Source: Haloferula rosea
Lineage (GTDB): Bacteria > Verrucomicrobiota > Verrucomicrobiia > Verrucomicrobiales > Akkermansiaceae
NCBI RefSeq assembly: GCF_016595525.1
Contig: NZ_JAENII010000013.1
Span: 1 to 64,000, forward strand
Reading direction: 5' to 3'
Length of the DNA: 64,000 bases
Shown: positions 26,704-35,339 of the stretch, in pieces
Numbering within the stretch: position 1 is the stretch's first letter
Layout of the letters: the number at the start of each line of letters is the position of its first letter
Translations under genes and position numbers: made by a program
The notes under the pieces: model-generated
What the model saw: only the letters and a program-made list of their open reading frames with translations
The model's database searches: none
Told to the model about the DNA's origin: nothing

Positions 26704-27630
26704 TTAGTTGAGAGCATTCAGGCGGGCTTGGGCCTTGTCGTGCAGTTCACCTGATTTGGCACGTCGGACGACCTCCTGATAGTAGAACTTCGCGGAGGTG
26801 ATGTTGCCCTTCTTTTCGTAGAAGCTGGCGATGTCGTAGGTGTTCTGGATGTCCCGTCCACCGATGCTTGAGATCAACTGGCGGGCTTCGCCGTTGCGTT
26901 TGTGGCCCGGGAACTGGCTCAGGTAGTCTTCGAAGGATTCCTTGGCGCGGGCGAGGTTCGCCTGATCCTGGTTTCCCTCTTCGGCTTCCTTGAGAAGGAT
27001 CTCGCCGACTCGGAATTGGGCTTCGGGTGCTTCCGGGGAACTCGGGTAGTTGACGACGACCGAGCGGTAGGCGCTGATGGCCTTGGAAGGCTCACCCTGG
27101 CTGGCGTAAATGTCGCCGATCTTGAAGGAGGCCCGGGCGGCGAGTGGCGAGCGCGGTGCGTTGCCTGCGAGATCGGTGAGCATGCCCACCACCTTGTCGG
27201 TGGAGAGCGACGACCTCAGACCGAGGAAGCTGTTCTTGATGTCGCCATCGGCGGCGGCGAAGGCGAGGGATGTTTGCCGATCCAGTGCCTTCTTGTAGAG
27301 TCCGCTGCCCTGCTTCTGGCTGAGCAGGTCCTGGTAGGCGTCGAAGGCCTTCAGGGTTTCTCCGGATTGTTCAAGCAGTTGGGCTTGGCGGAACCGAGCT
27401 TCGCCAGCCTTCGATGCGAAAGGAATTTCATCGGCGAGCTCGTCGTAGAGACCGATGGCTTTCTTGGTCTTCCCATTTTGCTCGGCGGTCTGAGCTTGAG
27501 CGAAGAGAGCATCGGCGCGCGGGTTGTCACTGGCGCCGGAGCCGACCATGGGGGGGAGTTCGGAATTGCTTCCACAGCTCGAGATGAGGAGGGCAGCCGG
27601 GAGGGCGATCAAGGTGGGTCGCATGGGCAT
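26704..27630 (-). CDS. BamD-like outer-membrane TPR lipoprotein
   Basis: A 308-residue lipoprotein: lipobox LISSC (Cys19), then TPR helices (ALFAQAQTAEQNGKTKKAIGLYDELADEIPF, GEARFRQAQLLEQSGETLKAFDAYQDLL, KIGDIYASQGEPSKAISAYRSVVVNYPSSPEAPEAQFRVGEIL, SFEDYLSQFPGHKRNGEARQLI, ASFYEKKGNITSAKFYYQEVV). The closing SFYEKKGNITSAKFYYQ pattern is that of BamD/YfiO, the scaffold of the beta-barrel assembly machine. It is longer than E. coli BamD (245 residues) by an extra TPR block, so a related lipoprotein is possible. Start ATG at 27628-27630; a Met two codons later would also serve. Confidence 0.8.
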   Translation of the reverse strand: MPMRPTLIALPAALLISSCGSNSELPPMVGSGASDNPRADALFAQAQTAEQNGKTKKAIGLYDELADEIPFASKAGEARFRQAQLLEQSGETLKAFDAYQDLLSQKQGSGLYKKALDRQTSLAFAAADGDIKNSFLGLRSSLSTDKVVGMLTDLAGNAPRSPLAARASFKIGDIYASQGEPSKAISAYRSVVVNYPSSPEAPEAQFRVGEILLKEAEEGNQDQANLARAKESFEDYLSQFPGHKRNGEARQLISSIGGRDIQNTYDIASFYEKKGNITSAKFYYQEVVRRAKSGELHDKAQARLNALN

Positions 27631-27681
27631 GACGCTAAGCGGATGATGGTGGCGGCGGGAAGGGAAAATCGGGGATTTCAG

Positions 27682-28476
27682 TCAGCCATGTCCCAGCTCG
27701 ATGGATCGCCGGGTGGCCGCAGCGACGGCTTCGATCAGTGCAGAGCGCAGACCGGCGGCTTCGAGTGCCGAGATTCCGGCGATGGTGGTGCCTCCCGGGG
27801 AGGCGACCTGATCCTTGAGAGCGCCGGGGTGCATCCCGGTTTCGCTCACCATGGTGGCGGCTCCGCGGACGGTCTGAGCGGCAAGTTCCAGCGCTTGGGC
27901 TCTGGGAAGCCCGGCACGAACGCCGCCATCGGCGAGTGCCTCGATGATCATGAACACGAATGCCGGGCCGCTGCCGGAGAGGCCGGTGACGGCATCGAGC
28001 TGGATTTCGGGGACCTCAAGAGCGATTCCGACGGATCCGAGCAGGGTCTTAGCGGTTTCGGCATCCGCGGTCGTCGCGGACTGGCCGAGCGCGAAAGCCG
28101 CAGCGCCTTCGCCGACCAGGGCGGGGGTGTTCGGCATGCAGCGAATGATCCGGGAGTCCGACGGGGAGTGCTTCTGGAGCCAGTCGATCGACAGGCCCGC
28201 CGCGATGGAAATGACGAGGGATGACTGGTTGGCGGGGAGGGCTCCCAATGCTTCCGCGGCCTGCTGCGGTTTGGTGCAGAGGAGGTAGGTATCGCAATTC
28301 GCCAGTGAATCGAGCTCGGCGACGGTGGAAGCGCCGGTGGCCTCGCGGAAGGAGTCTGCCGCGGCGGGATAGGGATCGTAGCCGTGAACCTTTGAGGCTT
28401 CGATTGCTCCGGAGCGGATTGCTCCCGTGATCAAAGCGGTTCCCATTTTCCCACATCCGATGACGCCGATTTCCAT
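27682..28476 (-). CDS. proC: Pyrroline-5-carboxylate reductase
   Basis: A 264-residue enzyme for the last step of proline synthesis: NAD(P)H-dependent reduction of 1-pyrroline-5-carboxylate. Rossmann motif EIGVIGCGKMGTALITG at the N-terminus, CTKPQQ near 92, RCMPNTPALVGEGAAAF, and the dimerisation/active-site helices DAVTGLSGSGPAFVFMIIEALADGGVRAGLPR and HPGALKDQVASPGGTTIAGISALE. Length is typical. It is the first gene of the minus-strand run that continues with the BamD-like gene (51-bp gap). Confidence 0.96.
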   Translation of the reverse strand: MEIGVIGCGKMGTALITGAIRSGAIEASKVHGYDPYPAAADSFREATGASTVAELDSLANCDTYLLCTKPQQAAEALGALPANQSSLVISIAAGLSIDWLQKHSPSDSRIIRCMPNTPALVGEGAAAFALGQSATTADAETAKTLLGSVGIALEVPEIQLDAVTGLSGSGPAFVFMIIEALADGGVRAGLPRAQALELAAQTVRGAATMVSETGMHPGALKDQVASPGGTTIAGISALEAAGLRSALIEAVAAATRRSIELGHG

Positions 28477-28559
28477 GCGCCGGAGTCTAACTCGTCCGGT
28501 CGGGCGTGCGAGCGTTCATTTTGCTTGGTCGTGAGCCGATGGACTCGCATCGTCCGGCC

Positions 28560-30221
28560 ATGCGAGCATGGATGTTTCTGATGGCCCTGGGCCCGATCGT
28601 GGTAGCCGACGAGGAGTCGGTGGTGCCGCCGGCGACGGCCGTGGTTTCCGAGTTGGTGGCCAAGTTGCCAGACCCACTGCCTCCGGCGGTGCCCAAGGGG
28701 GTAAGCATGGCAATCACCGCGAGCAGTGAAGCGGCGCAGAACTCGGTGCGCTACGGCATGCTTTGTCTGCATGCGGGCTGGGATTTCGAGGCTTATCGAC
28801 ATTTTGCGGCTGCCATCGGGGAGGATCCGCAGTGCCTGATGGCGCACTGGGGCGTTGGGCTCGCCTTGCTTCATGGGAGTGAACATCTCGCATCGGAGAG
28901 GGAGGCTGCCTTGACCCGGATGCTCGAGTTGATCGATCAAGGGGTCGGGACGGAGCTGGAGAAACGGTATGTCTTCGGACTGGTCAAGCTGCTCAGGGAT
29001 GGTCCGGCGGATGCGGCCTCCGCATTTGCCAAGGCGGCCGAAGAGTTCCCGAACGATCCCCAGATCGGGTTGTTGAAGGCGCTGCTCGGGCGGGGTGGAT
29101 TCGATGTCACCGGTGAGGCGACGCCTGATCAGGAGCGGGCTGAATCCGACATGCGTGAGCTGATCAAGCGGTTCCCGGATCTCAGCTATCTTCGCTATGC
29201 GTTGCTGGCGATGAGGGCGGAAGCCCCGTCATTGGAGGACGACCTCGAGATGGCAAGAGCTCTGTGCCGGGAAGTGCCGGGTTTTCCTCCCTACTTTCAC
29301 CTGCTGGGCCACTACGAATGGCGCTGTGGGAATCATCCTGCGGCTGGCGAAGCCTTTGGTCGGGCGGCGGACTTGTATGGCGAGTGGATGAAGTCGACCG
29401 ACCTGACAGCGCTCCACTGTGCTCCGTGGACGAAGGCGGAGTGCTATCGCGCCGTGGCGCTGGCCTCCAAAGGGGAGTATGAAAGCGCCCTGGCTGCGGC
29501 GATGGCGGTGGCGGCGATCGAGGTGCCCATCGATCAGGTGAATACTTCCGGTGGGAGGATGCTGATGTGGGAAGCGCGGACCCTGCCGGCGAGGATTTTG
29601 ATGCGGCGGGATCAGAAGGGCGACATGAAGAAGGCGCTGGAGACCCTGCCGGATCTGGAGGCCCTGCGCGGAGTGGGGGCCAAGTCGCTGGTGCTCTGGT
29701 CCTATCAGTCCCATACTTCGGTGGCCACGTCCCGACTCCTGCTTGAGGAAGGGAAGCTGGAAGACGCCCGGTTGGTGTCTGATGATGTGACGCGGGTGGG
29801 CAGCAATTTCGTGAAGACCCGCGAGATCGCGGTCGGGATGGGTGAACGTTCCGAGTGGCTGCGCTCCTTCAAGGGCTTCGAAACCATGGCCAGCGAACTT
29901 CGTGGCCTGATCACGATGGCAAACCCGAAAGGGGATCGTGGGGGTGCCTTCAACTGGTTCCGCGCTGCCGCGGACCGCCAGACGCGGATGACCCTGATGA
30001 TGCCGCCCTCGGTGCTGCTGCCGATGGAGGCCCGCCTGGGGGAATTCTACACCGAACAAGGGAAGACCGATGAAGCGATTGAGATTCTTCTCAAAGGTCT
30101 TGATGAGCGCCCGAATGACTGGGAGCTGGTGGTTCGACTCCGCGATATTTTCCAGAAGTCCGGAATGGACGACGGGGTGCGCGAAATGGAGGAGAAGCTG
30201 AAATCGCTGAAGGCGGAGTAG
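28560..30221 (+). CDS. Exported TPR-repeat protein of unknown function
   Basis: About 553 residues from the ATG at 28560, which opens a signal peptide (MRAWMFLMALGPIVVADEE); the frame extends upstream to 28506. The body is built of TPR-like helices: AGWDFEAYRHFAAAIGEDPQCLMAHWGVGLALLHG, DAASAFAKAAEEFPNDPQIGLLKALL, HLLGHYEWRCGNHPAAGEAFGRAADLY, FYTEQGKTDEAIEILLKGLDERPNDWELVVRL. The 'H-x-x-GHYEWRCGNH' helix resembles other periplasmic tetratricopeptide proteins of Planctomycetes and Verrucomicrobia. No catalytic motif is seen. Divergent from proC, convergent with ispH. Confidence 0.75.
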   Translation: MRAWMFLMALGPIVVADEESVVPPATAVVSELVAKLPDPLPPAVPKGVSMAITASSEAAQNSVRYGMLCLHAGWDFEAYRHFAAAIGEDPQCLMAHWGVGLALLHGSEHLASEREAALTRMLELIDQGVGTELEKRYVFGLVKLLRDGPADAASAFAKAAEEFPNDPQIGLLKALLGRGGFDVTGEATPDQERAESDMRELIKRFPDLSYLRYALLAMRAEAPSLEDDLEMARALCREVPGFPPYFHLLGHYEWRCGNHPAAGEAFGRAADLYGEWMKSTDLTALHCAPWTKAECYRAVALASKGEYESALAAAMAVAAIEVPIDQVNTSGGRMLMWEARTLPARILMRRDQKGDMKKALETLPDLEALRGVGAKSLVLWSYQSHTSVATSRLLLEEGKLEDARLVSDDVTRVGSNFVKTREIAVGMGERSEWLRSFKGFETMASELRGLITMANPKGDRGGAFNWFRAAADRQTRMTLMMPPSVLLPMEARLGEFYTEQGKTDEAIEILLKGLDERPNDWELVVRLRDIFQKSGMDDGVREMEEKLKSLKAE

Positions 30222-30424
30222 GGGGCGATGTGCCCGTGCTGTCTGGAAACGGATCGGGCTGGGGGGGAATCCAGCCGAGGGCCTCTCCAATAGACCGCGT
30301 TTGCGGCTACGGGATCTCTAGTGGAACGGTCGCCGGTGAGCCATCGGTCAGGGGGCTGCGCTCCATGTCGGATGACGCTCGGACAGCGCATCCGCTTCAA
30401 GTTCCGCTGAGGCCGGGGCTCGGG
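30222..30424. other. Intergenic region between convergent genes
   Basis: About 200 bp between the TPR gene and ispH. I find no convincing ORF, hairpin terminator or tRNA in it. It is GC-rich and could fold, but no known RNA motif is recognisable. Confidence 0.3.
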
Positions 30425-31654
30425 TCAGGCACTGCGGACTTCTTCTTCGGACACTCCGCGTAGTTTGAAGACCCGGAGAATGGTGTCTTCGATGAGGTTG
30501 TTCGGGCAGGACGCTCCGGCGGTGATACCGATGACGGCCGGTCCGTCGCCAAGAAGCGAGCCGGAGTATTCACTGGTGATCTCGGCCTTGTGCTCGAGAT
30601 CGTAGTGGGAAACCTTCTCGAAGGAATCGAGGCAGTCGGAGTTCCGGATGAAGAAGGTGGGAAGTTCCTTCTCGGCGATTTCCACGAGGTGTGTGGTGTT
30701 CGAGCTGTTGTAGCCGCCGACGACGAGGAGCAGGTCCATCGGTTTGCGCAGCATTTCGAAGAGGGCGTCCTGACGTTCCTGGGTCGCGCCACAGATGGTA
30801 TCGAAGACCTTGAAGTTCTTCTCTTCGGTGTCGCGATCGATGACGGCCTGCCTGACGCGGCGCTGGATCTCTTCGGTCTCGCTCTTGAGCATGGTGGTTT
30901 GGTTGGCGACGCCGACCTGCTGGAGGTGGATGTCCAGATCGAAACCGGGCGAGAGTGAATGCTCGAAGCGCTTGTAGAAGGCATCGCGGTCACCTCCTTC
31001 GCGGATGTAGCGGCAAAGGAAGTCGGTGTCGTCGAGGGTGAGAACGATGACGTAGTGGCCATTGCCGTCGTCGCCGAGGGCACGCGATGCGGTGGCCTGG
31101 GTCTCCTCGTGCCCGGCCTTGCCGTGGATGATGGAGGTGAGTCCCTCCTTGGCGTAGGTGCGGACACGGCGCCAGACCTTCATGACGTCGCCGCAGGTGG
31201 TGTCGACGACGTAGCACCCTTGGTTGGCGATCTTTTCCATGAACTCGGTGGGGGCTCCGAATGCGGGGACGATGACGACGTCCTCAGCCTCAAGCTGGTC
31301 GTAGTCGTCGGTGAGTTCCTGCCATGGCAGCGAGACGATGCCCATCTCGGCGAGCTGCCGGTTGACCTCGGGGTTGTGGATGATTTCACCGATCAGGTAG
31401 ATCTTCTGGTCGGGGAAGACGCGGCGGGCGGCATAGGCGAGGTCAATGGCGCGCTCGACGCCATAGCAGAAGCCGAAGGATTTGGCCAAACGCAGGGTGG
31501 TGTTGCCGATGGTGATTTCGTCGCCCTGGGATCGCAGGCGCTCGACGATGGACGAGCGGTAGTGGTTCTCCACTTCTGCGGTGACCTTTTCCATGACGTC
31601 CGGACGGCGGACGTTGACGCGTTTGCGTTTTTCTCTCCCTGCGGGCTGCGACAT
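30425..31654 (-). CDS. ispH: 4-hydroxy-3-methylbut-2-enyl diphosphate reductase, long form
   Basis: A 409-residue Fe-S enzyme for the last step of the MEP isoprenoid pathway, giving IPP and DMAPP. The three cluster cysteines are visible in SFGFCYGVERAID, VVDTTCGDVMKVWRRV and GITAGASCPNNLIEDTI, with the catalytic region HGKAGHEETQATASRA and GGYNSSNTTHLVEIAE. It belongs to the long cyanobacterial/plant-like form (about 400 residues) rather than the 310-residue proteobacterial type. The start is the ATG at 31652-31654 (MSQPAGREKRK); a further 60 bp upstream is open but unconserved. A MITE copy sits 41 bp upstream of the start. Confidence 0.95.
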   Translation of the reverse strand: MSQPAGREKRKRVNVRRPDVMEKVTAEVENHYRSSIVERLRSQGDEITIGNTTLRLAKSFGFCYGVERAIDLAYAARRVFPDQKIYLIGEIIHNPEVNRQLAEMGIVSLPWQELTDDYDQLEAEDVVIVPAFGAPTEFMEKIANQGCYVVDTTCGDVMKVWRRVRTYAKEGLTSIIHGKAGHEETQATASRALGDDGNGHYVIVLTLDDTDFLCRYIREGGDRDAFYKRFEHSLSPGFDLDIHLQQVGVANQTTMLKSETEEIQRRVRQAVIDRDTEEKNFKVFDTICGATQERQDALFEMLRKPMDLLLVVGGYNSSNTTHLVEIAEKELPTFFIRNSDCLDSFEKVSHYDLEHKAEITSEYSGSLLGDGPAVIGITAGASCPNNLIEDTILRVFKLRGVSEEEVRSA

Positions 31655-31695
31655 GCCGGGACTGTAGTGGGAAACGGCCGGGAGTCCAGTGGTCG

Positions 31696-31911
31696 CTAAT
31701 GTCCCGCGCGGCAAGTTCGACAGCTTTCGGGATATTGGAAGCTATTTTGAAATCAGCTCGCGGCGCTCGTCCGTCCAATGGGTCGCGGATCTTGTGCCCA
31801 ACTGCGGCGTTGTTCCTCGTTCACAAATCTCGATTTGTTCCCTCGTCACGCCTTGGATTTGAAAAGAATCTCTCTCGCGAAGGTCACCGCCCTTGTCGCG
31901 CGGGACATTAG
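31696..31911. mobile_element. MITE-like element, copy 1
   Basis: A 216-bp non-coding element bounded by terminal inverted repeats: CTAATGTCCCGCGCGGCAAG at the left and, reverse-complemented, CTAATGTCCCGCGCGACAAG at the right. It is about 85% identical over its full length to 32640-32854 in the same orientation. The sequence between the outer TA dinucleotides behaves as the element with a TA target duplication, as for IS630/Tc1-type transposons. An internal palindrome CAAATC-tc-GATTTG is conserved. It encodes no transposase. Confidence 0.8.
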
Positions 31912-32630
31912 GGTGGAGTGGGGGATGGCTCGATGCGAGGCCCGCGGTGCTTCCGAATGGGCAGGGTGAGGAGGAGGAACATGATCAAGGCGATGCCCTC
32001 CAGCCAGACGATGTAGGTGGGATGGGGGCCGAGGTGATCGAGCAGGCTCGGGTTGACCGGCTTGCGGGCGAGGAAACCGAAATTGGTCCCGAGGAAGTGG
32101 TTCGCGATGACGGCGACCACGAGGTAGAGGTTCAGCCAAGCGAATGCGATGAGTGGGCTTCGCCACCATGGGCGATCGGCTCTCCAACCGCCGACGATGG
32201 GGAAATACAGGGCGGCTGCTACGACGGCGAAGTGGTGGATGAAGAACGAGAAGAAGGCGGGGTGCGGGTAGCCGACATCGATGGCCGGGGTGGCGATGCC
32301 CTGGATGGTGCCGGCGAGGCCCCAGTAGTAGGTCAGAAGGATCAGGGTATGGTTGCGCGTGATGAGGGCGAAGCCGGCGGTGAATGCCGCGAGGTCGCAC
32401 AGGTGGAGCGGGACGGCATTGTCGATGTCGCTTTCCCGGGTCACCTGGGACCAGGCCCACGAGCTGACGGCGAACACGCTGAGATTGAGGAAGGCGAGGG
32501 TGGACCTTGCCGCCAATTCCGAGGAGCCCCCGCGCCGTCCCATGAGGAGGCAGAGGGCGATGGCGCAGATGCCGGCGACCACGGTCCATGCGTGTTGGCT
32601 GCTGAACGGAGTGAACAGTGGGTCGGGCAT
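31908..32630 (-). CDS. TIGR02206/YwaF-like integral membrane protein
   Basis: A 240-residue membrane protein with about seven hydrophobic segments. It has the family's histidine-containing pattern: [19 protein letters not shown] near residue 70-88, [20 protein letters not shown], and [16 protein letters not shown]. The biochemical role of the family is unknown. The gene lies exactly between the two MITE copies. Its TAA stop is formed by the terminal bases of copy 1, and its ATG is 9 bp from the end of copy 2, so its upstream control region is element sequence. Confidence 0.82.
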   Translation of the reverse strand: MPDPLFTPFSSQHAWTVVAGICAIALCLLMGRRGGSSELAARSTLAFLNLSVFAVSSWAWSQVTRESDIDNAVPLHLCDLAAFTAGFALITRNHTLILLTYYWGLAGTIQGIATPAIDVGYPHPAFFSFFIHHFAVVAAALYFPIVGGWRADRPWWRSPLIAFAWLNLYLVVAVIANHFLGTNFGFLARKPVNPSLLDHLGPHPTYIVWLEGIALIMFLLLTLPIRKHRGPRIEPSPTPP

Positions 32631-32639
32631 TGGAAGGAT

Positions 32640-32854
32640 CTAGTGTCCCGCACGGCAAGTTCGTCACCTTTCGGGATGTTGGAAGTTGTTTTGAAGTCAG
32701 CTCGCTGCGTTCGTCCGCCCAATGGGTCGCGGATTTTTTTCCCAACCGCGGCGTTGTTCCTTGGTCACAAATCTCGATTTGCTCCCTTGTCACGCCTTGC
32801 ATCTGGAAAAAACTCTCGCGCGAAAGTCACCGCTCTTTCCGCGTGGGACACTAG
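32640..32854. mobile_element. MITE-like element, copy 2
   Basis: A 215-bp element with termini CTAGTGTCCCGCACGGCAAG and, reverse-complemented, CTAGTGTCCCACGCGGAAAG. It is a direct-orientation relative of 31696-31911 (about 85% identity, one single-base indel). The third-from-TA base changed at both ends together (A-T in copy 1, G-C in copy 2), keeping the terminal pairing. TA flanks each end. The palindrome CAAATC-tc-GATTTG is retained. Confidence 0.8.
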
Positions 32855-32912
32855 GGAAGCCGGGGTGAGAACCGCAAGCCACCGTGTGCATTTTCTGAAA
32901 TGGGGGTGGAGG

Positions 32913-33602
32913 ATGACGGAGCGGCGCCGGGGCGCTGGTCCGAATCGTGCCGGGGAAAGCTTGCCGAAACCGTGGCGGGGTTTCCATGCTGCGGGGGTGA
33001 AGCCGCGCCGTCAGGGAAAAGACCGACAAGGGAAGGAAGCCCGGGAAAACCGCCACGTCCGTGCCTCGACGGAGATCGCGGTGCAGTCGAGGGATGAGGA
33101 GGCTCTGATGAGAATCGTGGCGGCGGAGACGACGCCATTCATTCTGATCGTCGACTGCGTGCAGGACCCGCACAACCTCGGGGCGATCCTGCGGACGGCG
33201 GATGGTGCGGGGATCCATGCGGTGGTGGCACCGAAGGACAAGCAGGTCCGGATTACCGAAACCGTTCGCCGGGTGTCGGTGGGTGGTGCGGATCACGTGC
33301 CCTTCGTCCAGGTGACGAATCTGGCGCGGACGATGGAGAAGCTGAAGGATGCGGGCGTGTGGATCGTCGGGACCTCGGATCGTGCGGACAAGTCGCTCTA
33401 CGATCTGGACCTGAAGGGTCCCTTGGCCCTGGTGATGGGTGCGGAGGAGAAGGGGATGCGACGTCTGACCGAGGAGAACTGCGATTTTCTGGCGAGCATT
33501 CCGATGGCGGGGCACGTGGATTGTCTGAATGTCTCGGTCTCGGCCGGGGTGTGCTTGTTTGAGGCAGTGCGGCAGCGTCGGGCGGCGAGTTCGGAGGCGT
33601 GA
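32913..33602 (+). CDS. SpoU/TrmH-family rRNA 2'-O-methyltransferase (RlmB-like)
   Basis: A 229-residue SPOUT methyltransferase. The three trefoil-knot motifs are clear: [21 protein letters not shown] (motif 1), [30 protein letters not shown] (motif 2) and [20 protein letters not shown] (motif 3), as in RlmB, which modifies G2251 of 23S rRNA. The usual N-terminal L30e-like RNA-binding domain is absent, replaced by a basic stretch of about 50 residues (ERRRGAG...[19 protein letters not shown]). The start is the ATG at 32913, with GGAGG immediately before it. The frame runs open upstream through MITE copy 2, which is not considered coding. The stop overlaps the next start as GTGA. Confidence 0.88.
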   Translation: MTERRRGAGPNRAGESLPKPWRGFHAAGVKPRRQGKDRQGKEARENRHVRASTEIAVQSRDEEALMRIVAAETTPFILIVDCVQDPHNLGAILRTADGAGIHAVVAPKDKQVRITETVRRVSVGGADHVPFVQVTNLARTMEKLKDAGVWIVGTSDRADKSLYDLDLKGPLALVMGAEEKGMRRLTEENCDFLASIPMAGHVDCLNVSVSAGVCLFEAVRQRRAASSEA

Positions 33603-34426
33603 AGGAACCGGTTCTCATCCTGTCGGACCTGCATCTCGGGCATTCGGCATCGAGGATCGATCGGGTCGAGTGTCTGCGGCCCCTCATCGCTGGAGCCGCG
33701 ACGGTGGTTTTCAATGGTGACACGTGGCAGGAGTTGGCCAGTGCGTTTCGGCAGGAGTCCGAGCGATTGCTCGGGGACTTGCGTGCGCTGTGTGAGGAGC
33801 TGGGGGCGGAGCCGGTCTTCTTGTCCGGAAACCATGACCCGGGCTGGCCGGGGAAGGGGTGGCTGGAACTGGCTGGGGGGCGGATTGTGGTGACGCACGG
33901 GGACGCGGTGATGTGGGCGGGGTCCCCGTGGAGTCGCGAGGCATTTCAGCGGCAGGAGCAGTTGCTCGCCCTCTGGGCGGAGCATCGGCTGCGGGAGGAT
34001 GATGCGGGCGAGCGATTGCGCTGGGCGCGGAAAGTCGCAGTGACGCTGAAAGCGGCCCGGCATCCGAAGGGGCGGAGTTTGATGCGGAGAGTCTGGGATG
34101 CGGTGAATCCTCCGCGGCGGGCGCTCGAGATCCTCCATGCGTGGTGGAAGCATGCCGAGCTGTCGGATGCATTTGCGGCTCGGTATTTTCCGCGTGCCGA
34201 GGTGGTGGTCACCGGTCATTTCCATGGTCGGGGAGTTTGGGATTTCGGCAGGCGATTGGTTCTCAATACCGGGGCCCATGTCGCTCCCCATGAAGCGATG
34301 TGGGTGGAGTGGAGCGAGGGCTGGCTGCGTTGTGGGGAGGTGGAGCGTGGGGAAAGCTACCGCCGTGGCCGGGTGCTTGGCGTCTGGAGACTGGGTTCCC
34401 GGGGGCTTGGAAAGGGTCGGGGCTGA
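33599..34426 (+). CDS. Calcineurin-like metallophosphoesterase
   Basis: A 275-residue phosphoesterase with the standard metal-binding blocks in order: [10 protein letters not shown] (residues 6-15), [28 protein letters not shown] and [13 protein letters not shown]. These supply the Asp, Asn and His ligands of a two-metal centre. It might act on UDP-diacylglucosamine (LpxH-like) or another phosphoester, but the middle region is not diagnostic. The GTG start at 33599 overlaps the stop of the methyltransferase gene (GTGA), so the two are translationally coupled. Confidence 0.83.
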   Translation: MKEPVLILSDLHLGHSASRIDRVECLRPLIAGAATVVFNGDTWQELASAFRQESERLLGDLRALCEELGAEPVFLSGNHDPGWPGKGWLELAGGRIVVTHGDAVMWAGSPWSREAFQRQEQLLALWAEHRLREDDAGERLRWARKVAVTLKAARHPKGRSLMRRVWDAVNPPRRALEILHAWWKHAELSDAFAARYFPRAEVVVTGHFHGRGVWDFGRRLVLNTGAHVAPHEAMWVEWSEGWLRCGEVERGESYRRGRVLGVWRLGSRGLGKGRG

Positions 34427-34476
34427 GTGTGTCTGAGTCTTTGACCTTTCCTGATATTCAGGATAAACAAGCGGCC

Positions 34477-35271
34477 ATGTCAGACGGGAAGGATGGTTGG
34501 TATGTGTCGCGGGGCGGCCAGACGTTTGGTCCTGTGACTTTCAGTGATGTCACGGATGCGGCGAAGGCGGGTCGTCTGGAGCCGCGGACCGACATGCTTT
34601 TCGGCGGTGATTTGGCGGACTGGACGCCTGCGGGCGAAGTCGAGGGGGTGTTTGAGAAGGCAGCTCCCTCCGAGGCGGGCGCGGGCGGTGAAGGAGGCGA
34701 GAAGAAATCGGGTGATGATGGCTTGGCGGACGTGGGTGATTTCAATTTCGACGAGGAGAAGGAGAATACGAAGCTGGACCTCCCGGGGGCGCATCGGCTC
34801 GGCTACTTTTTCGGCGTCACCATCCTGCCGTTGATTCTGGTCATCGGCTTGTCCCAGGTGATGCCGATGATGATTTCGGCCGCGGGGCCGGAATTCGGTG
34901 GCTACGTGCCGTATGTGTTTTTCCTGATCCCGCTGCTGGTGCTCATCATCACGGTGAAGCGCTTCCAGAACTTGTCGATGAGTGGCTGGTGGTGGCTGGG
35001 GCTCGGCGTGCCGATCCTCCAGATCTGGCTCTATTACCGGTTGTTTGCCTGCCCGCCGGGTTACGCCTTTACCAAGAAGCTCGATCTGGCCGGCAAGATC
35101 CTGGCGACGATCTACTGGCTGTCGCTGGTAGGCTCGGTGGTGCTCGGTGTGTTGTTTGGCGCATTGGTCGCGCAGCGGGCGCAGGACGAGGAGTTCCAGG
35201 AGTTGCTTCAGGAGTGGCGCAACAAGATTGAGGCTTGGGATTTCCAGGCCAAGGAGCAGAAGAGCCAATAG
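34477..35271 (+). CDS. GYF-like domain membrane protein (DUF805-like)
   Basis: A 264-residue protein. An N-terminal GYF_2-type domain (GWYVSRGGQTFGPVTFSDVTDAAKAGRLEPRTDMLFGG, residues 7-45) is followed by an acidic linker (DDGLADVGDFNFDEEKEN) and a membrane region with about four helices that contains a DUF805-like pattern (LIITVKRFQNLSMSGWWWLGLGVPILQIW). GYF_2 domains often precede membrane or kinase modules in Verrucomicrobia and Planctomycetes; the role is unknown. The start is the ATG at 34477, since similarity begins there. Confidence 0.8.
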   Translation: MSDGKDGWYVSRGGQTFGPVTFSDVTDAAKAGRLEPRTDMLFGGDLADWTPAGEVEGVFEKAAPSEAGAGGEGGEKKSGDDGLADVGDFNFDEEKENTKLDLPGAHRLGYFFGVTILPLILVIGLSQVMPMMISAAGPEFGGYVPYVFFLIPLLVLIITVKRFQNLSMSGWWWLGLGVPILQIWLYYRLFACPPGYAFTKKLDLAGKILATIYWLSLVGSVVLGVLFGALVAQRAQDEEFQELLQEWRNKIEAWDFQAKEQKSQ

Positions 35272-35339
35272 TCTGCGGTTGGAGCTGATTCCTTCGAATC
35301 GCGGTTGCTCATCGGGGGTATTCTGGATGAGCCTGCGCT

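Noticed and set aside
30222-30424. A possible structured RNA in the gap between convergent genes
   Set aside because: No conserved motif of SRP RNA, tmRNA, 6S RNA or tRNA is visible, so GC-rich folding alone is not evidence.
31893-32912. A long upstream extension of the SpoU-family methyltransferase frame through the TIGR02206-like gene and MITE copy 2
   Set aside because: It runs antisense to a clear membrane protein gene and through a mobile element; the ATG at 32913 with GGAGG in front fits the family start.
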